This document shows positions 23,839 to 32,636 of a stretch of DNA of 64,000 bases, in pieces; the first letter of the stretch is position 1, and each line of letters starts with the position of its first letter. The DNA lies in contig NZ_CP035310.1 of the NCBI RefSeq assembly GCF_004114695.1, positions 310,001 through 374,000 on the forward strand, given 5' to 3'. The notes under the pieces are model-generated. The model saw only the letters and a list, made by a program, of their open reading frames with translations, was not told the origin of the DNA and made no database searches. The position numbers were made by a program, and so were the translations under genes. The DNA is from Erythrobacter sp. HKB08 (GTDB lineage Bacteria > Pseudomonadota > Alphaproteobacteria > Sphingomonadales > Sphingomonadaceae).

Positions 23839-24774
23839 ATGTTCGAACTGACAGGCAAGCGCGTATTCGTGGCCGGCCATCGCGGCATGGTCGGCAGCGC
23901 GCTGTGCCGCAGGCTCGCGAGCGAGAATTGCGAAGTGCTCACCGCGACGCGCGAGGAACTCGACCTGCGCGACCAGCAGGCGGTCGAGACATGGTTCGAA
24001 GCCAACCGCCCGCATGTGGTGTTCCTTGCGGCAGCCAAGGTTGGCGGCATCCTTGCCAACGACAGCTATCCGGCGGATTTCCTCTACGACAATCTCGCGC
24101 TCGAAACGCATGTCATCCACGCGAGCTGGAAGCATGGCGCGGAAAAACTGCTCTTCCTCGGTTCGAGCTGCATCTACCCCAAGCATGCCGAGCAGCCGAT
24201 CCGCGAGGACAGCCTGCTGACCGGTCCGCTCGAGCCGACCAACGAGTGGTACGCCATCGCGAAAATCGCCGGCCTCAAGCTGTGCCAGGCCTATCGCCGC
24301 CAGCACGGGGCGGACTTCATCTCCGCCATGCCGACCAATCTCTACGGGCCAGGCGACAATTACGATCTCGAGACGAGCCATGTCCTGCCCGCGCTGCTGC
24401 GCAAGGCACACGAGGCGAAAAAGCGCGGCGAGAATGAAATTGCGATCTGGGGCAGCGGGACGCCGCTCCGCGAGTTCCTGCATGTCGACGATCTTGCCGA
24501 TGCGCTGGTTTTCCTGATGCAGAACTACTCCGAAGAAGCGCCCGTCAACGTCGGCAGCGGCGAGGAAGTAACTATCGAAAAGCTCGCTCGCCTCGCGCTC
24601 GAAACGGTCGGGGTCGAGGGCACGGTGCGAACCGATCCGTCCAAGCCCGACGGCACGCCGCGCAAGCTGCTCGACACCAGCAGGCTGGCCGAACTCGGCT
24701 GGCGCGCGAAGACGCCGCTGCGCGAAGGCATGGCCGATGCCTATGCCGATTTCGCATCGCGGGCCGGGCAATGA
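23839..24774 (+). CDS. fcl: GDP-L-fucose synthase
   Basis: A 311-residue epimerase/reductase that completes GDP-L-fucose synthesis. The nucleotide-binding motif VFVAGHRGMVGSALCRRL, LAAAKVGGILAN, the catalytic Ser in LGSSCIYPK and YAIAKIAGLKLC with the Tyr-Lys pair are typical. It overlaps the next gene by four bases (ATGA), which shows coupling to the O-antigen ligase. Confidence 0.95.
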   Translation: MFELTGKRVFVAGHRGMVGSALCRRLASENCEVLTATREELDLRDQQAVETWFEANRPHVVFLAAAKVGGILANDSYPADFLYDNLALETHVIHASWKHGAEKLLFLGSSCIYPKHAEQPIREDSLLTGPLEPTNEWYAIAKIAGLKLCQAYRRQHGADFISAMPTNLYGPGDNYDLETSHVLPALLRKAHEAKKRGENEIAIWGSGTPLREFLHVDDLADALVFLMQNYSEEAPVNVGSGEEVTIEKLARLALETVGVEGTVRTDPSKPDGTPRKLLDTSRLAELGWRAKTPLREGMADAYADFASRAGQ

Positions 24775-26054
24775 CCCTGCCGGCGAGAAGCGAGCGGCTG
24801 CTTTTTCCGCTGGCACTCGCGACCATGCTCTGGACGCTGGTCGTCGGCGGGTCCGGGCGCGAGCCCAACCTCGCGCTGGTGTTCTTCGGCAGCCTGCCGC
24901 TGCTTTACGCAGTCCTGCGCAGCAAGCCGCGGGGCGAGACGGCCTGGACGCTCAAGCTCGCACTCGTCCTGCTGGCCCTCGCCGCGCTCCAGCTCGTGCC
25001 GCTGCCGCCGTCCATCTGGACCGCGCTTCCGGGGCGCGATCTCGCTGCGCAGGTGCTCGTCGCATCGGGGCAGGAGCCGGGCTGGCGACCGCTCGCGCTC
25101 GATCCGGCGGCGGCGGCTATCTCGCTGCTTGCAGTCGTCCCTGCGCTCGCCATGCATGCAGCGGTCCTGCGGCTGGATCCGCGCGAAACGAAGCGCCTGC
25201 TCGCTGCCGTGGCCCTTTTCGCCATCGCGAGCGCGGTTGTCGGGATAGGCCAGCGCCTGATCGGCGGCGGTGCGCTCTATGCGACCGAGCATGCCGGGGC
25301 CGCACTCGGCCTGTTCGCCAATCGCAACCATCACGCCGACCTGCTCATCGCCGGCATATTGCTGACCGTCGCTATCCCCGTCGGGAGGGCGGGGAAGAGC
25401 GCACGCGCCATCGCCACGGCAGCGATCGCCCTGCTCGCCTTCGCCGTGGTCGCGACCACTTCGCGCGCCGGCATCGCGCTCGCCATACCGGCCATCATCG
25501 CCGCGCTCGTCGCGATCTGGCGACCGAGGCGGCGTGCCGCGCCCCTGCTCGGCGCCGTCCTGGTGGCGGGCGGGATCGCCATGCTGCTGGTCCCTGCATT
25601 TTCCGACATCTTCGCACGCTTTGGCCTCGCGGCAGACGACCAGAGGCTGACCATGGCGGCCGACACGCTCGCAGCGACGCGCGCGATGTGGCCGTGGGGA
25701 TCAGGATACGGCAGCTTCGTGCCGGTCTACATGGCGCATGAGAACCTCGACATGATCGACGCGCGCTTCGTCGTGGCGGCGCATAACGACTACCTGCAGC
25801 TCGCTCTCGAAGGAGGGCTTCCCGGCGTATTGACGGCGCTGGCGGGGCCGCTCGCACTGGCCCTCCTCGCATGGCAGATGCTCTCGCGGCGCGCGCCGAT
25901 GGCGGCATGGGCCGCGTGGGGCGTCGCAGCCGTCCTGCTGGCCCATTCCGCTCTCGACTTTCCGCTGAGGACGCCCGCACTCGCCATGCTGTTCGGGTTG
26001 TGCACAGCTGCGGCGCAAATGGGCATCGCGCAATGGCGCGCGGCAAGGCTATGA
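24771..26054 (+). CDS. O-antigen ligase/polymerase family membrane protein
   Basis: A 427-residue polytopic protein of the Wzy/WaaL superfamily with ten or more hydrophobic helices. The periplasmic-loop region has the family signature RAMWPWGSGYGSFVPVYMAHENL and then AAHNDYLQLALEGGLPG, where the His/Arg residues are usually important. It may polymerise the repeat unit, since it sits directly before the Wza- and Wzc-like genes. An ATGA overlap links it to both neighbours if the alternative start at 26051 of the next gene is used. Confidence 0.85.
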   Translation: MTLPARSERLLFPLALATMLWTLVVGGSGREPNLALVFFGSLPLLYAVLRSKPRGETAWTLKLALVLLALAALQLVPLPPSIWTALPGRDLAAQVLVASGQEPGWRPLALDPAAAAISLLAVVPALAMHAAVLRLDPRETKRLLAAVALFAIASAVVGIGQRLIGGGALYATEHAGAALGLFANRNHHADLLIAGILLTVAIPVGRAGKSARAIATAAIALLAFAVVATTSRAGIALAIPAIIAALVAIWRPRRRAAPLLGAVLVAGGIAMLLVPAFSDIFARFGLAADDQRLTMAADTLAATRAMWPWGSGYGSFVPVYMAHENLDMIDARFVVAAHNDYLQLALEGGLPGVLTALAGPLALALLAWQMLSRRAPMAAWAAWGVAAVLLAHSALDFPLRTPALAMLFGLCTAAAQMGIAQWRAARL

Positions 26055-26092
26055 CGTCAGCTAGCAATGGGTCCGGCAAGGGTGAGGCGCAC

Positions 26093-26788
26093 ATGACGAG
26101 GCTGGCGGCCAAAGCTGCATTGGCACTTGCATCGGCGCTCGCCGTGGCGGGTTGCAGCAATGGGCCAGCACCGCAGCTTCCCGCTGGCGAGGCGGCCTAC
26201 GCGCTGCTGCCGCCCGGCGACGTCACTGCGCCGCGCCGCTCCGAAATCGGACCGAACGACCAGATTTCGATCATCGTCTTTCGCGAACCCGACCTCTCGC
26301 TCGAGAAAGCCTTCGTCGACAGCGACGGCGCGGTCCAGGTGCCGCTGCTTGGCTCGGTGCAAGCCTCGGGGCTGACCGCCGCCGAATTCGCCCGCCAGCT
26401 CGAACGGCTCTACGGCGCGCGCTACCTCGTCGATCCGAGCGTGACGGTGTCGATCGTCGAAGCTTCGCTCCAGCGAGTGACAGTGACCGGGGCGGTCAAG
26501 AAAGCAGGCGTGTTCGAGATGCCGAGCCGCATCTCGCTGATCGATGCCGTCGCCTTGGCCGAAGGTCCGACCAATGTCGCGAAATACGACCAGGTCGTCG
26601 TCTTCCGCCGTGTCGGGGGCGAGCGCGTGGGTGCGCTGTTCGACCTGTCGCAGATCAACGCGGGCAATGCGCCCGACATCGAAATCCTGCCGGGCGACCA
26701 GGTCATCGTCGGCACTGACGGGCTGAAGCAGGCCTATCGCGACCTCCTCCAGGCAGCGCCGCTGATCGGCATCTTCAGGCCGTTCTGA
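26093..26788 (+). CDS. Polysaccharide export lipoprotein (Wza-like)
   Basis: A 231-residue outer membrane export protein. The ATG at 26093 is preferred: GAGG lies before it and it gives a clean lipoprotein signal with lipobox AVAGC at Cys21. An ATG at 26051 overlapping the previous stop is possible. The Poly_export motif GPNDQISIIVFREPDLS and one or two SLBB-like domains (VTVTGAVKKAGVFEMP, ILPGDQVIVG) follow. The C-terminal helix of E. coli Wza is short here. It overlaps the autokinase start by one base. Confidence 0.88.
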   Translation: MTRLAAKAALALASALAVAGCSNGPAPQLPAGEAAYALLPPGDVTAPRRSEIGPNDQISIIVFREPDLSLEKAFVDSDGAVQVPLLGSVQASGLTAAEFARQLERLYGARYLVDPSVTVSIVEASLQRVTVTGAVKKAGVFEMPSRISLIDAVALAEGPTNVAKYDQVVVFRRVGGERVGALFDLSQINAGNAPDIEILPGDQVIVGTDGLKQAYRDLLQAAPLIGIFRPF

Positions 26789-28977
26789 TGTCGCGCGTCG
26801 AAACTCCTGCCGCGCAAACGCCGCTCTCGGTCCAGCCGCCGGGCGCACCGCCTTATGCCTACAGCTACGGCAATCCCATGCCGACCATCGGCATCGATGT
26901 GCGCCGGCTGGCGAGCGCGCTTTACCGCAATCGCTTCATCGCAGCCGCGATTATCGCAGCCGCACTGGTCGCCGGGATCATCTTCACGCTTTCGACCACG
27001 CCGATCTACCAGGCCACCGGCACCGTCCAGATCGACAGCCAGGTCAACGAAGTGCTCGACGAGGACGCAACCATGCCTCCGGTGGAATGGGATGTGGAGC
27101 GCTTCCTGCAGACCCAGCTCGACGTGCTGCTGAGCCGCGGAATGGCCGAGCGGGTGGTCGACCGCCTCAACCTGACGCGCGACGACACCTATTTCGAGCG
27201 CATGGGACTGAGCGCGCCGGAAGTCGCCGCGCCGGGCCGGACCATGGCCGAAACCCGCCGCGCGATCATTGCCGCGAACCTGCAGGGCAATGTCTCGGCC
27301 GAACTGCCGCGGTACAGCCGCGTGGTCGATATCGGCTTCACCAGCCCCGATGCGACCTACGCCTCGCAGATCGCCAACGCCTATATCGAGACCTTCATCG
27401 CCTCGAACCTGCAGCGCAAGTTCGATTCCTCCTCCTACGCGCGCGAATATCTCGAGCAGCAGCTTGAGCTGGCCAAGGACCGGCTGGAGGAAAGCGAGAA
27501 GGCGCAGGTCGACTATGCCCGCCGCTTCGGCCTCGTCGATATTCCCGATACGAGCGAGCGCGACGGGGCGGTCTCGATCGTCCAGACCAACCTTGCCGAA
27601 GCCAATGCCGCGCTCAATGCCGCGCGCACCGCACGCATCCTCGCCGAAGAGCAGTACCGCGTCGCCCAGCGCTCGAACGGCTTCTCGATCCCCGACGTGC
27701 AGGACAACGCCTACATCCAGAGCCTGCAGCGCCAGCGCGCCGAGATTTCCGCCGAGATGGCGCAGGATGCGGAGCGCTATCGCGAAGAACACCCGGTAAT
27801 GCAGCAGCATGCCGAGAAGCTGCGCGGGATCGAGCGACAGCTCGACCGCGCGGTGTCGGACACGCGCGGTTCGCTGCGCCAGCGCTACGAGGCGGCAATG
27901 CGAAACGAGCAACGCCTTGCAGCGCAGGTTGAGCGGCTGCAGGCCGGAACGGCTGCCGAACAATCGGAGCGCGTGCAGTACAACATCCTCTCGCGCGAGG
28001 CGGCGACCAACCGCGCGATGTATGACGCACTGCTCCAGCGCTACAAGGAAATCAGCGCCTCGGCGGGCGTGTCGACCAACAACATCTCGCTGGTCGACCG
28101 TGCCGAATTGCCCGGCGGCCCGATCCGCCCGCGCCCGCTGATCAATATCGGCCTCGCGCTATTTGCGGGCCTCGCGCTGACCGGCCTGTTCATTTTCGCC
28201 CGCGAGTTCATCGACGATGCCGCGCGCACGCCGGACGATGTGACCGATCGCCTTCGCCTGCCCTTCCTCGGTACCGTGCCCAGGCTCGAAAGCGCGGAGC
28301 ACATCGTCGAGGAGCTCGACCGGCCCAAGTCGAACGCGTCGGAAAGCTTCGCCGCGCTGCGCACTTCGCTCGCCCTGCTTTCGACCGAGGGGCTGCGCTC
28401 GATCCTCGTCACCAGCAGCCAGCAGGGCGAGGGCAAGAGCCTCGTCGCCTATGGCATCGCGCGCAGCTTCGCACGTGCGGGCAAGCGCACGCTGATCGTC
28501 GACACCGACCTGCGCCGCCCCTCGCAGCACCAGATCCTGGGCACCTCGCGCGAGAAGGGGCTGACCAGCGTCATTACCCGCCAGGCCTCGCTCGCCGACG
28601 TGGTTTACGAGGCACAGGACGGGCTGCATCTCGTACCGAGCGGCCCGCTGCCTCCGTCCGTCCCCGAACTCCTCGCCAGCAACAGCTTCGAGGAATTCCG
28701 CGACCTCGTGATGAACGAATACGACATCGTCATCTTCGACGGACCGCCGGTGCTCGGCCTTGCCGACACCGTGCTGCTCGCCCAGCGGATCGAGCATCTC
28801 GTCTTCGTCACCGAAGCCGGGCGAGCGACGCATGGCCGGGCGCAAGCTGCGATCCGGCGCCTGCGCGACAACGATATCCGCGTCGATGGCGCGGTGCTCA
28901 ACAAGTTCGATCCGAAGACCTCGGGCTACGGCTATAACTACGGCTATTATTACTCCTACGGCGAGGATGCCGCCTGA
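26788..28977 (+). CDS. Polysaccharide chain-length regulator and BY-kinase (Wzc-like)
   Basis: A 729-residue inner membrane protein combining a Wzz domain (helix near 46-66 and a second near 450-470, with long coiled-coil between) and a cytoplasmic tyrosine autokinase. Walker A is SSQQGEGKSLVAYG with Lys near 550, Walker A' is TLIVDTDLRRPS and Walker B is IVIFDGPPVLG. The C-terminus is the Tyr cluster GYGYNYGYYYSYG, the expected autophosphorylation tail. The protein controls export and chain length of the exopolysaccharide. It overlaps both neighbours by one base. Confidence 0.93.
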   Translation: MSRVETPAAQTPLSVQPPGAPPYAYSYGNPMPTIGIDVRRLASALYRNRFIAAAIIAAALVAGIIFTLSTTPIYQATGTVQIDSQVNEVLDEDATMPPVEWDVERFLQTQLDVLLSRGMAERVVDRLNLTRDDTYFERMGLSAPEVAAPGRTMAETRRAIIAANLQGNVSAELPRYSRVVDIGFTSPDATYASQIANAYIETFIASNLQRKFDSSSYAREYLEQQLELAKDRLEESEKAQVDYARRFGLVDIPDTSERDGAVSIVQTNLAEANAALNAARTARILAEEQYRVAQRSNGFSIPDVQDNAYIQSLQRQRAEISAEMAQDAERYREEHPVMQQHAEKLRGIERQLDRAVSDTRGSLRQRYEAAMRNEQRLAAQVERLQAGTAAEQSERVQYNILSREAATNRAMYDALLQRYKEISASAGVSTNNISLVDRAELPGGPIRPRPLINIGLALFAGLALTGLFIFAREFIDDAARTPDDVTDRLRLPFLGTVPRLESAEHIVEELDRPKSNASESFAALRTSLALLSTEGLRSILVTSSQQGEGKSLVAYGIARSFARAGKRTLIVDTDLRRPSQHQILGTSREKGLTSVITRQASLADVVYEAQDGLHLVPSGPLPPSVPELLASNSFEEFRDLVMNEYDIVIFDGPPVLGLADTVLLAQRIEHLVFVTEAGRATHGRAQAAIRRLRDNDIRVDGAVLNKFDPKTSGYGYNYGYYYSYGEDAA

Positions 28978-30104
28978 TGCGGGCTATTGCGGCCCTCGCC
29001 GCAACGACCTTGCTCGCACTCGGCGGAGCGGCGCTCATCCTGCCCGGCGCGATCACGGCAGCTGCCGGGCCCGATGCCGCCCGCTTCGCATTCTGGGACC
29101 GCACGACCCAGCGCGAACTGGCCGCGCGGCAACTCGAAGCAGATAGTCCGGAAGCGGCAGGCACCCATGCCCGCGCCGCGCTGGCCGCGATGCCCTACGA
29201 TTCCTTTTCGCTCGCAGTCGCCTCGATCGGCCAGCCGGACGAGCAGCGGGTGATGGCGCTCAATCTCGCAGCCGGTCTCGGCTGGCGCGATCCGGTGACC
29301 AATCTCACGCTGATCCGCACCGCGATTGCGAGCGGGGAGGCGACAATTGCCGCGCAGCGCATCGATGCCCTCGGCCGGATCGAGCCCAATGCACCGCTTC
29401 AGGGCGAGGTCGACCGCCTGCTCGCCCTGCCCGGCGGAAGCGAGGCGCTGGCCGAGCGGGCACACCGGCGCGGGAAGTCCTATTGGTGGCAAGGGTACCT
29501 TCGCTCGGAGCCGGCTGACGCGACCATCGCGCAGCAGCGCGCGGACCTCGTACGCCGCTTCGACCGGCAAGATGGCGCGTGGCAACGCACCGCCGTACGC
29601 GATGCGATGATCGGCTTCGACAAGGCGGACATGCGCGCGCTCTCGCTATCCCTGTGGCGCGATACGCTTGCCGATCCGGAACGCTTCTCCGGCATGGTCT
29701 ACGACCCGGATTTCGCAGGTATCTCGGCTGGCGCTTCGCCGCTGGGGTCGGAATGGCAGGTCTTGGCCAGTGCCAATGCGCGTGTCGAAGCCGCGGAGCG
29801 AGGGGTCGTCGTTTCCCCGCTCGGTCTCGGTAACGAAGCCGTGCTGAGCCAGCGTCTCGCGCTTCCGGCCGGTCAATATGTCCTCTCCGTCGAGGGGGCG
29901 GGCGATGGCCCCTTCACATGGAGCTTGAGCTGCGAGGGGCGCGAAATCGGTCTCGAAAGCGGCGAGCCTTCGCCGCTCGGTCGCTGGCTGCTGACCCTCG
30001 CGACGGATTGCGGCGATGCGACGCTTGCTCTTCGGCAAGCCGGGCGCGGGTCCGACGGCGAACAGCTCAGCCTGACCGGCGTTTCGCTCGAGCCGATGCA
30101 ATGA
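28977..30104 (+). CDS. Exported protein of unknown function in the exopolysaccharide operon
   Basis: I do not recognise this 375-residue protein. It begins with a signal peptide or anchor (residues 1-28), then a helical region that could be repeat-like (residues 40-220, Ala/Arg-rich), and ends with a beta-rich domain of about 110 residues (ANARVEAAERGVVVSPL to the end) that has the look of a carbohydrate-binding sandwich: LALPAGQYVLSVEGAGDG and DATLALRQAG. The start overlaps the Wzc stop and the stop overlaps the acetyltransferase start. This coupling argues for a role in export or modification of the same polymer. Confidence 0.7.
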   Translation: MRAIAALAATTLLALGGAALILPGAITAAAGPDAARFAFWDRTTQRELAARQLEADSPEAAGTHARAALAAMPYDSFSLAVASIGQPDEQRVMALNLAAGLGWRDPVTNLTLIRTAIASGEATIAAQRIDALGRIEPNAPLQGEVDRLLALPGGSEALAERAHRRGKSYWWQGYLRSEPADATIAQQRADLVRRFDRQDGAWQRTAVRDAMIGFDKADMRALSLSLWRDTLADPERFSGMVYDPDFAGISAGASPLGSEWQVLASANARVEAAERGVVVSPLGLGNEAVLSQRLALPAGQYVLSVEGAGDGPFTWSLSCEGREIGLESGEPSPLGRWLLTLATDCGDATLALRQAGRGSDGEQLSLTGVSLEPMQ

Positions 30105-30676
30105 CCGACCCGCTTCCCGCATCCGAAAGCAGGCCGCTCGAAGGCGGTGCGAGCTTCAGCCTCGGCAACCGCATCGAGCGCGGCTTGTGGGGCGCGGTGT
30201 GGCTGCTTCTCGGACGCCTCGTCCCGCCGCCCTTCGGCTTCGGCTGGCGAAGGCTCCTACTGCGCCTGTTCGGTGCGCGCATGGAGGCCGGTAGCCGGGT
30301 CTATCCGAGTGCGCGCGTGTGGCTTCCGCGGCACCTGGCGATGGGAAAAGGGGCAACGCTCGGGCCGGGCGTCCAGTGCTACAACATGGCCCCCATCCAC
30401 ATCGGCAAGGGCGCAATCGTCTCGCAGAGAGCCTTCCTGTGCGCGGGCGACCATGACCACCGCGATCCGCATTTCCAGCTCGTCACCCGGCCCATCCGCC
30501 TCGAGGAAGGTTGCTGGGTCGCGGCCGAGGCTTTCGTCGCGACGGGCGTGACCATCGGGCAAGGCGCAGTCGTCGCGGCGCGGGGCTGCGCGGTGTCGGA
30601 TGTGCCGGAATGGACGATCTGGGCTGGAAATCCGGCGACGCAGGTCGGGATGCGCGAAGTGCGCTCTCAGGACTGA
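30101..30676 (+). CDS. WcaF-like acyltransferase (left-handed beta-helix)
   Basis: A 191-residue hexapeptide-repeat transferase. Residues 20-55 hold the amphipathic start seen in WcaF-type proteins (GLWGAVWLLLGRLVPPPFGFGWRRLLLRLFGA). The repeats run from about 65 to 180, with the catalytic-type His in FLCAGDHDHRDPHF and the usual end GNPATQVGMR. It probably acetylates a sugar of the repeat. The start overlaps the previous stop (ATGA). The stop overlaps the end of the convergent glycosyltransferase by ten bases. Confidence 0.85.
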   Translation: MTDPLPASESRPLEGGASFSLGNRIERGLWGAVWLLLGRLVPPPFGFGWRRLLLRLFGARMEAGSRVYPSARVWLPRHLAMGKGATLGPGVQCYNMAPIHIGKGAIVSQRAFLCAGDHDHRDPHFQLVTRPIRLEEGCWVAAEAFVATGVTIGQGAVVAARGCAVSDVPEWTIWAGNPATQVGMREVRSQD

Positions 30677-31785
30677 GCGAGTAGCTGCAGGACCGATTCG
30701 GCAAAGCGCGCCGTATCGCCGAGCGGTGCCGTTGCCTCGGCGCCTTTGCGCAGCCGCAACCATAGCGCTTCGTCGGCTCCGACCCATTCCATCAGCGCTG
30801 CGAGGCCTTGCTCGTTCTTAGGATGGAAAGTGAACCCGCTCACCCCGTCCAGCACCAGCCGGTCGGCCGCACCGCAGCGGTTGCTCGCCAGCACCGGCAG
30901 GGCAAGCGCGAGCGCTTCGGGAACGACATTGCCGAATTGCTCGACCGTGCTGGGCAGGACGAGGCACAGCGCATCGCGCATTTCCCGTGCGACCCGGTCG
31001 GTCTGCACGAAGCCGAGCCAGTCGACATGATCCGCAATGCCGAGGTCGACCGCGACGCTCTTCAATTCCCCCTCAAGCGGACCGGAGCCCGCGATGCGCA
31101 ACTGCCGCGGTCGTGCGACCAGCGGGCGGTAACGCGCATAGGCGCGCAGCAACAGGCCGAGGTTTTTCTTGCTGACGAGCCGCGCCACGGCGAGGAACGG
31201 CCTGTCTGCATGGCCGCGAGGTTGGGCGTCCGGCGTCCCTGCCAGCGCCTTGATCCGCGCCTGGTCGACGGTATTGTACCCGCCCAGCACGCGCTCCTTG
31301 TCGAGGCCGAGCCAGCGGAAATAATCGACCGAGCGATCGAGCGAAGCGATCGCTCCCTGATAGGGTCGCAGGAACTGGCGCTTGGCCAGCTCGCGCATCG
31401 GCGTGCGTGGCAGGTCGTCGAATTTCGAGCAGCCCATGGTGAAAACCTTGCGCCGCGCCATGCGCGCTCTGCTCGCGGCCATCAGGATCGCCGGCTTGTC
31501 GTAGTGGCAGAAGAATACCGCTTCGCAGCCATGCTCGGCCAGCGCGTTGCCGATGGCCCGCGCGATCGCGCCCGCGCCGGTCTCGGACCACGAGCCTTCT
31601 TCGAACAGTGTCACCTTCTCGAAACCGGCGGCAGGCGGATTGTCCCATTCGTAGGTATCGCTCTTGCGGAAGATCTCGATCCCCACGACCGACTGCCCCT
31701 GCCCCAGCGCTCGCGCGACTGCGTTGCAGCGATCGACGTGGAGCGGGCCGAAATTGTCCCACACGAAGGCCACCGTACCGCTCAT
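30667..31785 (-). CDS. Family 4 glycosyltransferase
   Basis: A 372-residue GT-B glycosyltransferase. The C-terminal donor domain is clear: FLAVARLVSKKNLGLLLRAY, LRIAGSGPLEGELK and LPSTVEQFGNVVPEALALALPVLAS, which carries the EX7E-type motif. The N-terminus VAFVWDNFGPLHVDRCNAVA binds the acceptor side. It is the last gene of the minus-strand run and its start overlaps the stop of the preceding family 2 transferase by four bases. Donor and acceptor cannot be read. Confidence 0.87.
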   Translation of the reverse strand: MSGTVAFVWDNFGPLHVDRCNAVARALGQGQSVVGIEIFRKSDTYEWDNPPAAGFEKVTLFEEGSWSETGAGAIARAIGNALAEHGCEAVFFCHYDKPAILMAASRARMARRKVFTMGCSKFDDLPRTPMRELAKRQFLRPYQGAIASLDRSVDYFRWLGLDKERVLGGYNTVDQARIKALAGTPDAQPRGHADRPFLAVARLVSKKNLGLLLRAYARYRPLVARPRQLRIAGSGPLEGELKSVAVDLGIADHVDWLGFVQTDRVAREMRDALCLVLPSTVEQFGNVVPEALALALPVLASNRCGAADRLVLDGVSGFTFHPKNEQGLAALMEWVGADEALWLRLRKGAEATAPLGDTARFAESVLQLLAQS

Positions 31786-32636
31786 GCGCCAAGCTCCGCC
31801 CAGCCCGGCGGCTGCGCCTCGGTGAACACGTGGTCGCGCGGCGCCATCGCATCGGCGAGGCGGCGGTACGTGTTGATTGGATGAAGTATCCGGTGCCCCA
31901 GCTGGGCTGTGCGCCGGATCACGGCATCGACGCGCGTCGCATCGCGGCCGAACTCCTCTCGGAAATAGCGGGCATGGGTGCGCGCACTTTCTGCCGCGCT
32001 GCGCTGGCTCACGGTGATGGAATCGGGCTGCATGCGGAACAGCGACCAGTAGCCGCTCGCATTGACCAGCTCGAAGCCGGCGCGGTCCATGTCGACGAGG
32101 ATTTCCGCGTCCCAGCTCGTCCGGTTGTCGAGATTGAAGCCTCCGACCTGACGGAACGCCTCGGCGCGGTAGAAGGTCGATTGCTGGAGTGCGAAAGCCG
32201 TGCCGCGCACGAAACGCCGCGCCGAAAAGCGGGTCGAGATGGCGCGGCGCAAATAGCGGCCGTGTTCGTCGACGAGGTAGCCGTTCCCGATGATCGCACC
32301 GGCCCTCGGGTGCCGGGCGATTGCCAGTGCTGCCTCCTCGAATGCTCCGGGCAGGAAAACGTCGTCGGCGTTGAGATAGATGAACCAGTCGCCGCTCGCC
32401 CGCTCGAATGCCTTGTTGAGGCCATCGGCTGGGCCGTCGTCATGCTGCTGGATCAGCGTGAAACGATCCCCGTAGCGTTCGCCAAGCCGCTCGATCACGC
32501 GGGGCGTCTCGTCGGTCGAGCCGGGCTCGACGATAAAATATTCGACCTCGGGCCCGGTCTGCGACAGCACGCTTTCGGCTGCGGCGGCGAGGAAGCGCCC
32601 CTGGTTGAACGCGTTGGTGACGACCGAGATTTTCAC
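31782..32636 (-). CDS. Family 2 glycosyltransferase
   Basis: A 284-residue GT-A enzyme starting at a GTG that overlaps the stop of the upstream beta-propeller gene (GTGA). The fold motifs are KISVVTNAFNQGRFLAAAAESVLSQ, VEPGSTDETPRVIE, the QHDDGPADGLNKAF segment and the metal-binding YLNADDVF. Such enzymes add one sugar to the lipid-linked repeat. The start and stop overlaps show tight coupling to both neighbours. Confidence 0.87.
   Translation of the reverse strand: MKISVVTNAFNQGRFLAAAAESVLSQTGPEVEYFIVEPGSTDETPRVIERLGERYGDRFTLIQQHDDGPADGLNKAFERASGDWFIYLNADDVFLPGAFEEAALAIARHPRAGAIIGNGYLVDEHGRYLRRAISTRFSARRFVRGTAFALQQSTFYRAEAFRQVGGFNLDNRTSWDAEILVDMDRAGFELVNASGYWSLFRMQPDSITVSQRSAAESARTHARYFREEFGRDATRVDAVIRRTAQLGHRILHPINTYRRLADAMAPRDHVFTEAQPPGWAELGA

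Noticed and set aside
26051..26092. Upstream ATG of the Wza-like gene that overlaps the ligase stop
   Set aside because: It would add 14 polar residues before the lipoprotein signal, while the ATG at 26093 has GAGG upstream and a normal signal. Kept only as an alternative.
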